Positions 1 to 9,714 of a stretch of DNA of 64,000 bases are shown here, in pieces. A program made the position numbers and the translations under genes. Below the pieces are notes generated by a model. That model was not told the origin of the DNA, made no database searches, and was given only the letters and a program-made list of their open reading frames with translations. This stretch comes from Schizochytrium sp. TIO01 (Eukaryota > Sar > Bigyra > Thraustochytrida > Thraustochytriidae): the NCBI GenBank assembly GCA_004764695.1, contig SMSO01000005.1, forward strand, positions 37,501-101,500, written 5' to 3'. The first letter of the stretch is position 1. Each line of letters opens with the position of its first letter.

Positions 1-752
1 AATTTACATCCTCATGTTTTGAACTTAGATAACTCTCGATATGAATTTTACTCAGTCCTCCAAAGGGAAATAAAATAGAAAAACTGCTCCACACATACTG
101 TAGCTAAATGTTGCCTTGTGTCGAACACTGGTTATATTGAATTCACTAGACACAATATTTAGTATCCAGGTTACTTGCCCGGAGAGCAGGCTATTAAGTT
201 TCAAGTAACTCCTTTGGAACGCTTTTCGTGGAGCTCTTCCTCTCGCTCCCCTCAAGGATTTCTTTTAAGTTTTCTCAACCTTATCCTTTGATGAAAGGGT
301 TGATTAGTATTGAAGTATAACATCGAAGTGTGTACACAGGTGTGAATATCCAGGTATAACGTACACAGGCCCAAACCCTAGACTTAGAGAATGGATGTTG
401 TCAGCAGCCCCTGAATGTTAATGTAGCTATTCTTTTTCCTTCATGTCTCGACCTACGCTATCTCTTGGTGAGCGCCTCACACGAACTTGCAATAGTTTGA
501 TAAAAATGTCTCGCTTCGTGTAGCTATTTTGTATGTGTGATTGCTGCTACTTTAACGAAAGGGCAGTTACCCTCAATGATCTATCTCTTCTTTGTAGGGC
601 TCACCACCACGTAAACCGCCTCCAGACGCAGTTGATAAAGTCGTTTGGCCTTTGGATACGTTGTTGATTCTGTTGTTCTACTGTTTCTTTTTTATTTGTA
701 AAATACAGTGGATTTACAAAACAAAAAAAAAGTATAAAAAGGATTACATGTT
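1..752. other. Spacer without a recognisable gene
   Basis: AT-rich sequence. I found no reading frame with protein-like composition and no RNA gene. The only open frames are short and lack an ATG. Confidence 0.6.
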
Positions 753-822
753 TCTCCTACGCGGAATCGAACCACGGTTGTCAGAGTCAGAGTCTGACAT
801 GCTGCCATTACATCACAGGAGA
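753..822 (-). tRNA. tRNA-Gln (anticodon CTG)
   Basis: Read on the minus strand, the 7-bp acceptor TCTCCTG pairs with TAGGAGA (one G-T). A short D arm follows. The anticodon stem TCAGA/TCTGA encloses the loop CTCTGAC, so the anticodon is CTG. The variable loop has four bases, and the T arm is CGTGG-TTCGATT-CCGCG with one wobble pair. Total 70 bases, no intron. It is the downstream-most member of a four-tRNA cluster on one strand. Confidence 0.88.
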
Positions 823-1025
823 ATTGATTCGGAACTGAAAAGTTTCGAGAGTACAATTATTTGCGCATTTACAAACCATACTACCCTCAACGACAGTCCT
901 AAGAACCATTTTATATCAGCAACCTGTCAAACATCTAAATTTCAACACTCACAACGAATTCGCTGAATTTGCAAAGAAAAAGTTATTTAGGGCAGGTAGT
1001 AAATTCAAAAAATAAAAAAATATAT

Positions 1026-1103
1026 ACTGTGAGTGGGACTCGAACCCACGCCCTTTCGGACCACGGCCTTAACGTGGCACCTTAACCGCTCGGTCATCAC
1101 AGC
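1026..1103 (-). tRNA. tRNA-Leu (anticodon AAG)
   Basis: Class II tRNA on the minus strand. The acceptor GCTGTGA pairs with TCACAGT. The D stem is ACC/GGT, and the anticodon stem CCACG/CGTGG encloses the loop TTAAGGC, giving anticodon AAG. An 11-base variable arm (TCC-GAAA-GGG) and the T arm GTGGG-TTCGAGT-CCCAC follow. The discriminator base is A, as usual for leucine tRNAs. Length 78 bases, no intron. Confidence 0.93.
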
Positions 1104-1475
1104 TCGATAGACCAACAAGGTAAGTAAGTACAATATTACAACTCCTAACCATTCACTTTAGGAAAATCAGTTCAACAAACTTCTCGAAATACTAACAAAA
1201 AGTGTTCGGGCATAATCAATAACTAATTCGCCTAACTTTCGATATAATATTCTTTTTGCTTGTCGGTTTCACTCTTTAATTATTTTGAAGAAAATAATAA
1301 AACTCAGACTATAACTCAAAACTTAAACACAGGGCCGATCAAACTAAAATCTATTACTTCAAAGAAATAATATTTCAGTTGATATAATATTTCAGTTGAT
1401 AATGTCTAGTTGTTTAGGTTTAGTTTGCCTTTCTAGTGGTAAAAAGAATTTTTTGATATAAGGGGAAAAAAGAAT

Positions 1476-1546
1476 TCCCAATGAGGGGATCGAACCCTCG
1501 ACCATTTGATTAAGAGTCAAACGCTCTACCGCTGAGCTAACCGGGA
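1476..1546 (-). tRNA. tRNA-Lys (anticodon CTT)
   Basis: Minus strand, 71 bases. The acceptor TCCCGGT pairs with ATTGGGA (two G-T pairs). The D arm is GCTC-AGCGGTA-GAGC. The anticodon stem TTTGA/TCAAA encloses the loop CTCTTAA, giving anticodon CTT. The variable loop is TGGTC and the T arm GAGGG-TTCGATC-CCCTC. No intron. The roughly 370 bases between this gene and the Leu tRNA hold nothing I recognise. Confidence 0.93.
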
Positions 1547-1737
1547 TTCCTAGTGGAGGAGAATGAAGCTTTGATGCTACTATTTCCCGAGACAAACTGC
1601 GATGAGTCGTTGGCAAATATAATTATTGCATCAAGAAATTATTTTTTCTTTGATTAGAATGAATTTTTAATTAACAATAATAAAAAAATTTTAAAAAAAA
1701 TATTGCTTATATAAAAAAAAAAGCGACGTAATAACAC

Positions 1738-1859
1738 GAGATGAGCAGGGTTCGAACCTGCGCGGCCGAAGCCATTGGATTTCAAGTAGCACATATATCC
1801 TCTTACGAAGTACACTACCAGTTCAAGTCCAACCCGTTAGACCACTCCGGCATCATCCC
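1738..1859 (-). tRNA. tRNA-Ser (anticodon TGA) with an intron
   Basis: Minus strand, class II. The acceptor GGGATGA pairs with TCATCTC (one G-T). The D stem is CCG/CGG. The anticodon stem TTGGA/TCCAA is split by an inserted stretch of about 40 bases directly after the base 3' of the anticodon, the canonical position for nuclear tRNA introns. The rebuilt loop is CTTGAAA with anticodon TGA. The variable arm forms GGC-TTC-GGCC-type pairing, the T arm is GCAGG-TTCGAAC-CCTGC, and the discriminator is G as expected for serine. TTGAA occurs at both intron ends, so the exact splice points could slide by a few bases. Confidence 0.9.
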
Positions 1860-2458
1860 CGAAAACAGTAAACAAAATGTTTAACTTCACTATATAAATA
1901 TTACGTTTTTCAAATAAATTAAAAAATAATGAAGAAGAAAGATCCAATTTTAATCTATTTAACGCCTATGTGTATAAAAGGCACAATCTCCAGGGAAGGA
2001 ATACACGGAAACCTCTACTAGGAATTTGGATATGCCAAACTCTCGGTCTCGCATGGACATGGTTGATTGCTTGGCCTGACCAAGTCCGCCTTGAGAAAAA
2101 CTGTTTGACTTTATCTTCGTGGTTGAACAGAGATCTGCGCAGGTTAATAGAACACGATTCTTTCATGCGCCTGTTATTTCTCTATAGGCAAATAGATTAT
2201 ATTTTGAAAGCTGTAAGGAGTGAAGCGTCAACTCATCGATACTCCTGTTGACGAACTAGAGAAGCATGCGTGCATTTAAAAGATAATAGGAGAGAAAGAA
2301 AGAGAGATCACATTTTTTTCTTGATGTGATATACATAGAGGGTCAATGTATCTAGATTGAATTTGTCTGTCAAAGTACTGCATGATTGAAAATTAGTCAT
2401 AATGTCATTTGATAGCACACAAAAGTAAAGTTAAGCTTCTTTACGCACCATCTGCTGC
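1860..2458. other. Spacer between tRNA cluster and decayed gene
   Basis: Mostly AT-rich. A plus-strand open frame at about 1970-2251 has moderately protein-like composition but begins with GTG and has an ATG only near its end. I cannot support it as a gene. Confidence 0.45.
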
Positions 2459-5190
2459 TCAAATGCACCTTTCAATTCTTGCGAAGACCTCATCTGTCAG
2501 CTTCTGAAGATCTAAACGAACTCTGCTCGAGGTATATTCCTTAACCTTCGATATTCCCAGCTTACCTCCTCTAACAACAATTGAAATTTTAGTTATATGC
2601 TGAGATCTCCAATCGAAGAAACTAGTGGACAAGGCATTGCTTTAGTTTTTGGCGTCAATTTGTAAAAAGTCCTCGTAGACAAAAGGCTTACAATAGAGCA
2701 GAAGTAGACAGTCAGATTTATGTGGCTGCCAAAGCCAATATACAAAAGTGCGACGACATATTACCTAGATCCAAGTATGGTGTAATTTGAATTGATGGTT
2801 GAAGAGATGTAATTAACCTGGCCTCGTCAAGCATCTCTGACCATGTTCAAGAATGCCTTAGCCTCCGTAAATACTATATGAGTCAGTCTGTCCTGAAATT
2901 CATCTTCCAAGACAACAGTTCGCTAACCCTTATAACCAACCTTCTTAAAGCATTCATCAAGACTCTTGCCTTCATCTTTGCAGTCAACCTCAAGCTGGCC
3001 AGAATCATCTTTCAGAAGAGATACAGCTATATTTTGCAGCGATGTTGTGTCGATTGGTCTCAGATTCTCTTCTAACAACATCCAGTTGAGTGCTTCCGTA
3101 GTCGTCAATATTACCAACATCCAAAACATTCCTGCCCTGGACCATCGTTCGGATGACGAGCCAAAGTCTAACTGTTGTGGCGATAGCGAAAACTCAGTAT
3201 ACACCGATGCGGACTTGGCCGAAGTCCAATCGATTGACGCATTATTCAAAAAGGAACGGTGGACTGTGTGCACCTAGTTCGCATGACAGCCATGGAGAGA
3301 GGACGACGACGACCATCGCTTTAGCTCTGTTACCATTGATACATCGTATGTTCAACGGCCGGTGCAAACAACATAAGTACAGCAAGGAGCAGTTTCCTCA
3401 AATCATGATTGACATTGTGCCCCATTTTTATGCCCAGAGATAGTTTTACTGTTACTGACAGCCTTGGAAAGATGCGAGTGCGTACTTGGGTGACAGACAT
3501 CGGGTTTCAACCCATTGATCGTGAGGCAATTACCTTTTACTTCAAAGAGGGAACGCAATCTGAGAAAAAGAATGATGGGTTCATCGAGAACTATACCTTT
3601 GTATTTATGACAGGTCAAGCCCCCAGTTCTACGCGAACCTCAAATAGAAAGCACCTGATACACAATCCTTCTGCTACTATCATGTAACACTGCAGTCCAT
3701 CACGACATTGCTCACCACAAAGCGCACACCTGTGTTAAGATCTATCCAATCCTCTCCTACGCCTGTACTTGGATCGCGGCAACCACAGAGTTCCACATTA
3801 TTACCACCTATGAAACACCAAGCATGGCGATAGGCCACACAGCGAGTGAAACCATTGTCGTTGAAGCTCTTTATGAGATGATTGGTCTCAATGTTAGAAA
3901 GTCCGCGAGTCGAGTCTTGCTAGTCTTGGTCCGCCCAGTGAACCACAGAGTGGTCTTCATGCCTGGCTTTGACCAACCAACTATACTAACCTTGTAAAAC
4001 ACATATTCCCCTGTGAACGGCATACCCATCGCTCTTCCACTGGTGAAACATGCTCATCTTGGAAGTCGCGCAATTCTGAATGAAACGATAAGATTCATGC
4101 TCTGCTCTAAATCAACCATTGCGGTAGTATTAGGAAGATATATGTACGTACATGTAGCGCGTTGTATAGCTTATCATGCGCATGCCATCATTAAAAAGAG
4201 CACCAGGTATTACATTTATCTTCTTCTCTGGGTCACATTCAACCAAATAAGAGTGACTGCCTGCTAGTTCATGCAAAGAACTGAAATCAATGGATCCCTT
4301 CACTCAACGTACTGCACTCCTAACCTGCACTAACGATAGCCCATCATGATCTATCAAGGGAAGCTGCTCTGCCTTGACCTGCGGCCACCAGTCAGGATAC
4401 TTTTTTACGACCGCACTGAAGAAAGTAGAATCGTGGTGATCAGCAGGACGGTTGGAATCAAAATCAAAAACATCTACCTTGCCTCATTTAGGGGTTATAA
4501 ATTTGGCACCTGCAACTTTCCAGAAGTTCTTCAAATAAGCCGCTTTGAATTCGTCAGTGGGGATAGGGAACATTTCATCATTGTAGCTGACACAAAAGAT
4601 ATTGATGCGAAGGGCCTTGGCATTTGCACGATCATGGAAATTTGGCCCTGGCCCGTGTACCAGCCGACCTCAGGTAAAATGGATCTGCTCCTTTGCTGCG
4701 CACACCCACACAATTGAGGTAGGAGCATCATTCACTATAGGACCCCAAAAAATGTCCTTATCCTGCGGCATCCTACCAAATGTCAAGCCCCCCTAAACGT
4801 TATCATCCGCAGGACGCAGCATATTATCCGTAGTGGGACGCGCCGTTAGATTGGGATCGTACTTTTTTCGTGAGAAATAGTCCCGCTGGAAGCCATTGTA
4901 CTTGGCAGTCCCTGATTTTGCCCCCCCTGTACTAGTGATGGCATGTGTATCATCACCATTCTCTACATTAGGATCATCATCATTCTATGTCTGGTAACCA
5001 ATGTCGTACGGGTTCAGGTAAGAATTAGCACGAAGAAGTTAAGGCGAGGAGCACGAAGATACCAATGATTAAGATCACGATGCCCAGTCTTAATTTCTGT
5101 GCTTGATCATTGGATGAACCACCATTTTTAATTCTTTCTCGGTCTGAGTTTATCTCTACTTAGTTCTTTGTGAATGTCGTTTCAGGATCT
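2459..5190 (-). pseudogene. Large decayed membrane-anchored protein gene (unrecognised)
   Basis: On the minus strand, protein-like frames continue for about 2.7 kb with several frame changes and in-frame stops of all three kinds. The start (about 5160-5030) encodes a charged segment then a single hydrophobic helix (LRLGIVILIIGIFVLLAL), suggesting a membrane anchor. Further on come recognisably protein-like blocks such as GFQRDYFSRKKYDPN (about 4.9 kb), NIFCVSYNDEMFPIPTDEF (about 4.57 kb, followed by an in-frame TGA), VAYRHAWCFIGGNNVELCG (about 3.82 kb), and an open block at 2923-3273. The last block ends in a clean TGA at 2459-2461 after LTDEVFARIERC. I do not recognise the family. Composition, length and orientation say one gene of roughly 850-900 codons that has lost function. 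Confidence 0.6.
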
Positions 5191-5447
5191 TAACTTTAAA
5201 GGAGGGGAAGATAGATATATTTGCAATCAGTTGGAAATTTTTTATTTCGCATCAGCCCCAAAACAAAAACAAAACAAAAAAGACTTGATCAAATCCTTCG
5301 TTCTGCCAACGGCTCTAGCACCAGTCCAAGGCCTTGCGCGAACACACCAAAAACCAAAAATAGGCAGCAAATGTTACTCCATTGAAGGCCTTTGCATGTG
5401 AATCAGCTGCAGCTTCTTTGTGAATTAATTAGACAAGGAACCAAATT

Positions 5448-5612
5448 TCACAGAAGCTTTTGAAGTGTCCACTTATTCATTACACCGAAGGGGTCATAAG
5501 AGTGATCTGAGATCATGTTTTTTCTCCTTCGTTCGTGCCTGTCAATGGCAGGTACTTTCAACAGTCGCTTTACAAAATCTAAGAACTCTTCACTCAGAGT
5601 CTCGTCCACCCG
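5448..5612 (-). pseudogene. Remnant resembling a protein kinase C-terminal lobe
   Basis: A minus-strand frame of about 54 codons, opened by a stop and closed by TGA at 5448-5450, contains LSEEFLDFVKRLLKVPAIDR. This fits the usual pattern at the end of Ser/Thr kinase domains (S-x-E-x-x-D-F-V-K-x-L-L-x-x-x-P-x-x-R). No ATP-binding, HRD or DFG parts are found upstream in any frame that I could follow. Most likely a relic of a kinase gene. The match rests on one short motif. The rest of 5190-6605 shows no other gene-like frame I would defend. Confidence 0.35.
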
Positions 5613-6605
5613 CTCTCACTCTACACACGATCAATGTGTACCAAAAGCTCCTTATGTATGCTGTATTTCAAGAGCACCCCCCTCGCCGATCGTTTGAGCA
5701 AGCCTCTTCTCTTCCCAACCCTGGGTAACTAACGCTCACAAAGAAAGAAATTACCAGCTAGAGATAACGATTTGCTGCTTCTACTCTCTGCTGTTCCAAT
5801 CATTGAATCATTTGATCAATCTCTGCTGCATTGGGTTCTGCATGCGCTAACCCAGTTCTTTCTACTACTCACTCCAATTGAGTAATCCTCAATAAACTAA
5901 TTCTCTATTCCCATAGGACTATCACTAATACAATCTATATATACATTAATCAACCAATTTAAATCACATTCGATCATACCACGCGGGTAACACCTCATCT
6001 CATTCGCACTGAGAAGTAAAGTCGCGTAGGGCCGGGTCAGTAGTATGATAGGGGACTGCATGCGAAGCCCCGGTGTTGAATGTTTTTTTTGCTTTTTTTC
6101 TTCCTTCTTATGAACGATTGGAAAAAAAGCAGCTCCACAGTACAACATCATTGTGCAGAGTCTAAATCTCGTTAAACGCAGATTGACGCGTCTCCCTCCG
6201 AGTTACGGAAAACACTGTCCTTTTTAAAAATAAAAATCGACTGAACCTTTTATATGCACAACAAACTTTACATTTCAATCACCATTTGTATGAGTTAAGA
6301 GAAGAATAACAGCATTTTAAATGAGGTGGTCGCAGACGCTTCACCATAGCTTTCGACATACTTCTGGGACTTTATACCCCAGACGACCCACTCAAACTGT
6401 ACTCAGCTTCTATGCAACTTTCAATATCGCATTTATCTCCTTCTACAAGTTGTTTGCATCTTCCGCAGCCAAGTGGACCTGGAATATAGAATAGTGATTG
6501 TGTTGGCCCCAAAAGGAAAGTCTTCCCAATAGATGACCTTTTAGATGCAAAACTGTTCTTTGTATTCTGAAATTGTCAAGACAACGGGGCACTCGCATCT
6601 CTGCA

Positions 6606-8933
6606 TTACTCTGAAGAATTTGTCTCTCCACCCTTCGTGGGATGCAACGACTTTCTCTGAGATTTTTCTGGTATAGTAAAAGAAACATAATCTTTATACC
6701 TTGCCAATGATGTGTGAGCTGCCTCATGAGCAGCTTTGAAGTGAGGAGCATATGGACTCTCAGTGAGCCATGGGTAAACTTCCTCAAGTTGATACGCGGC
6801 ATCCCAAAACTTCAACCTTGCTTCGAGCAGATTAATCAGCTCAGTGGTTGATGTCCCTGAATAACCTGCCCAATCTGTTTGGGAATGTACCCAATCATAG
6901 AAAGAACTGGCTTCTCTATCATCAATCGATTCACTCGGACTCTGCAGGTAGATACAGGTGAGGGCAAGACTCTCCCAATCATCATGGACACTTGCTGGAA
7001 AGCAACACATAGCACCTGTGGATGCAAATGCTGGTGTACCTACAGGGGATAACATATTTAAAGGTTGCTCACGATCCCTTCCATCATCTGCGTCACTCAG
7101 AAAAGCATAGTCAATAAGTGTCACCGTTACATGGTCAAGTTGATCATCGATACCCATCACTTCTGGATAAATATGTTCCACAATGTTAGCCGGCTTAATA
7201 TCCTGATGAACAAGTCCCGCTGCACCTAATTGTTCTAAGGTATCACCGATACAGGGGAGTAAAGTTTTATTGATAAATTCCACATCCCTGCGGTCACTGA
7301 GGGAATGACCACAAACATCTGTTACAATAGCATGCGTGAAGCCATAATTTTCAAACATCCTCCCCCAAATGCACTCCTCATCAATGATCTCTCCGAATCC
7401 AATGAGGTGAGGAGTATTTTTACATATTCCGAGGTTAGCGAGGCGCCTCAGAGCTCGTACCTCCAATTTAAAACGTGCGCGGCTCATGAATTTACTCGTT
7501 GCCACACCGCCACTTGTGGTGTTCAGACCACTGTATACTTCACAGTTTGGGGTTGCGTGAATAAAGTAGCGCATATCGATAACAGAACCATCGTCAAGCC
7601 TCAAAGGGTAGTCACCACCATCGCTTCGAGCTGGACCAAGTTTTGGTGGAATCCTAGATTCAGCTTCTATAATTGAGAATTTCAGCTCAAGCATCCAGTT
7701 TACAATAGCAGCAAATTCTTTGGGTGGTGTATCCATATCAAAACTACTTTGAAGAAAAACGATTGGACTAGGAAACTTTGAAAGCCTATAGGGATTTTGC
7801 AGTCTTTCTTTATCCAGGGTACTACTTGCGCTACTGCCCTGCTCATCATGGTTTATTTCTAGACGAACGTAATTCCATTCAGAACCAGACGTGATAATCC
7901 CAGACCCGCAAAGGCAACCCGAATCTACGAGCGACTTCATGCGAGGGACGTGTGTAATGATACAAATCGATTGAGCTGCAGATTGATACAGATTGGTCTC
8001 ATCGGCGAGTGTTTTCCTTACTTCATATCCCATAACTCCCTTCATTCTCCTTAAAGATGCGGTATTTAGTTTTAGCATGTTCTCTTTTCCGAAATAGATA
8101 AGTCCATCGGGCCGTGAAACCTGAAGTCCACTATTCACATAACTGTGGGATGGTTCGCCCTCTAGCCAGAAGTTGAGCTTATCCTCACCCCTGCCACAAG
8201 CAATCTCGTTCACTGCTTGTAATGCATACTTAAAAATTCGGTCAGACAGCTTCCTGATTATTTTCTCAGGTGCCGGTTCTTTTCGATCGAAAATGCGGGA
8301 TAAATCCTCCTCTTTCATGGAGTTAAAAATACTCGTTGTGAGGCCTTGCCAAGCATCATACAAAGCGGCCTCATCTAACTCTCGTTTTTCAAAATACTCT
8401 ACTGTATGAAAACAGTCAAACTTTGTTTTCATTAGTTCAAGGGGCACATCCGATGCTCTGAATATTAAAAATTCATCAAGCTTTCTTTTACGATTATCGT
8501 CCTTCAACCTAGCAATCTGAGTATCTTTCTCAGCAAGAGCGCTCTCTTTCTCAGCAAGAGCGCTCTCTTTCTCAGCAATCTCAGCAGTCAGCTTAGCAAG
8601 AGTGCTCTCTTTCTCAGCAATCTCAGCAGACAGCTTAGCAATAGCGTCAGCATGCGCAGCAAGACTCCTACGGTACATAGCAACCACGAGATCGGGATTG
8701 TCCAGCATCTCATCAATCTTAGCATCACTCTCATCAACCGTGCTATCGTAGTTAGCATTCTCCCCAGCCAAGTTGGCCTGAGTCCCAACCCCACCTCTAT
8801 CCATATTGGTGGATCGGTCCTCGTTCCAAGCATACCCGCTGTGACGAGATCCAGTCACAGAAGAGCTCGCGTTCCTGGAGCGGCCTGAGATTGATCGAAC
8901 GAACGCATGGGTACTCTGGATTACGCGTTTCAT
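6606..8933 (-). CDS. CR-effector-like protein: coiled coil, nuclease-like region and protein kinase domain
   Basis: Intact 775-residue frame from ATG to TAA, no intron needed. Residues about 90-145 form a strongly repetitive coiled coil built on IAEKES/LAEKES heptads, encoded by near-identical DNA repeats at about 8520-8640. Residues about 150-340 contain RPDG followed by a YEVRK segment, the spacing seen in the restriction-endonuclease-like region that precedes kinase domains in fungal FunK1 and oomycete Crinkler-type proteins; this assignment is inference. The kinase domain follows: the catalytic loop reads HQDIKPANI (residue about 574; Asp and Lys kept, HRD changed to HQD), the metal-binding segment reads IDYA instead of DFG (residue about 606), and VGTPAFAS replaces the APE region. 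The catalytic Asp residues are present, so activity is possible. No signal peptide is apparent. It sits alone between decayed genes. Family-level call is likely; the substrate is unknown. Confidence 0.8.
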   Translation of the reverse strand: MKRVIQSTHAFVRSISGRSRNASSSVTGSRHSGYAWNEDRSTNMDRGGVGTQANLAGENANYDSTVDESDAKIDEMLDNPDLVVAMYRRSLAAHADAIAKLSAEIAEKESTLAKLTAEIAEKESALAEKESALAEKDTQIARLKDDNRKRKLDEFLIFRASDVPLELMKTKFDCFHTVEYFEKRELDEAALYDAWQGLTTSIFNSMKEEDLSRIFDRKEPAPEKIIRKLSDRIFKYALQAVNEIACGRGEDKLNFWLEGEPSHSYVNSGLQVSRPDGLIYFGKENMLKLNTASLRRMKGVMGYEVRKTLADETNLYQSAAQSICIITHVPRMKSLVDSGCLCGSGIITSGSEWNYVRLEINHDEQGSSASSTLDKERLQNPYRLSKFPSPIVFLQSSFDMDTPPKEFAAIVNWMLELKFSIIEAESRIPPKLGPARSDGGDYPLRLDDGSVIDMRYFIHATPNCEVYSGLNTTSGGVATSKFMSRARFKLEVRALRRLANLGICKNTPHLIGFGEIIDEECIWGRMFENYGFTHAIVTDVCGHSLSDRRDVEFINKTLLPCIGDTLEQLGAAGLVHQDIKPANIVEHIYPEVMGIDDQLDHVTVTLIDYAFLSDADDGRDREQPLNMLSPVGTPAFASTGAMCCFPASVHDDWESLALTCIYLQSPSESIDDREASSFYDWVHSQTDWAGYSGTSTTELINLLEARLKFWDAAYQLEEVYPWLTESPYAPHFKAAHEAAHTSLARYKDYVSFTIPEKSQRKSLHPTKGGETNSSE

Positions 8934-9714
8934 TAGTGCGTGGTTGTTTCTCTTTCCGCAGGCTTGTCCTTTGGGGGGAGGGGGCGGTACCGTGCTTTGA
9001 CGAGTTTGGGGTTTGCTTGAGTTGAAGTATCATAATGTTATTTCTTTTACTTCGCACACCTCGAAGTAATAGTTCACTGTTTTATTAAAAATTTAATTGA
9101 AATTGAAAAAAAATTACACATTTTTGAGATAGAGATAACAATGATACTCCTATTGATCCTTCTACTTGGGTTGAAAATTTCTTTTTAATTTATAATTTAT
9201 AAAAAGAGTATATACCTACTATGCTTAGGCCTATATACATATTAGGGAGAGGTAGGTAAAGCTCGACCAACCCAAACAATCACCTCGCAGTTGCCTCTGA
9301 CAGTGGCTTTAATAAGTGCTAGCCAGGCAATAATTAAACAACAAAGCTAGATGATACTACTGTTTTTTATGTTTCTTTCAAGATTACTGCGAGAAACTGC
9401 AGATCTCGAATCATCGTCTGTTTTTTGGATTTTGTATTTAATTTAAATAACTTCAAGTGAGGATCTTACAAGATCTTGTAGCGGGCAGATGAAAGCTATA
9501 AAACTCGTTTTATTTGTTCATAGGGCCTGCATATAAAATTTTAAAATATACATTTTTAATTAATGTGTAGATTTTTTTGAGTATTTTTTAATTAGATGAT
9601 GCCAATGGGCAATTTTTCTTCAACACAACCTATCTCTGGAATGCAGGATCCGACAACCTTCTGTGTAGTTCCTTTTCACATCATTGTAATATACATTAGA
9701 ATCGTCAATTACTA
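8934..9714. other. Spacer upstream of the kinase gene
   Basis: AT-rich. Must contain the promoter of the minus-strand kinase gene, but I see no motif I can name and no further coding frame. Confidence 0.5.

Noticed and set aside
2459-5190. Recoding of TGA (selenocysteine or a variant code) to explain interrupted frames
   Set aside because: TAG and TAA interrupt the relics too, and intact genes here end in TGA (HSP70-like and the five-exon gene). Standard code with decay explains it.
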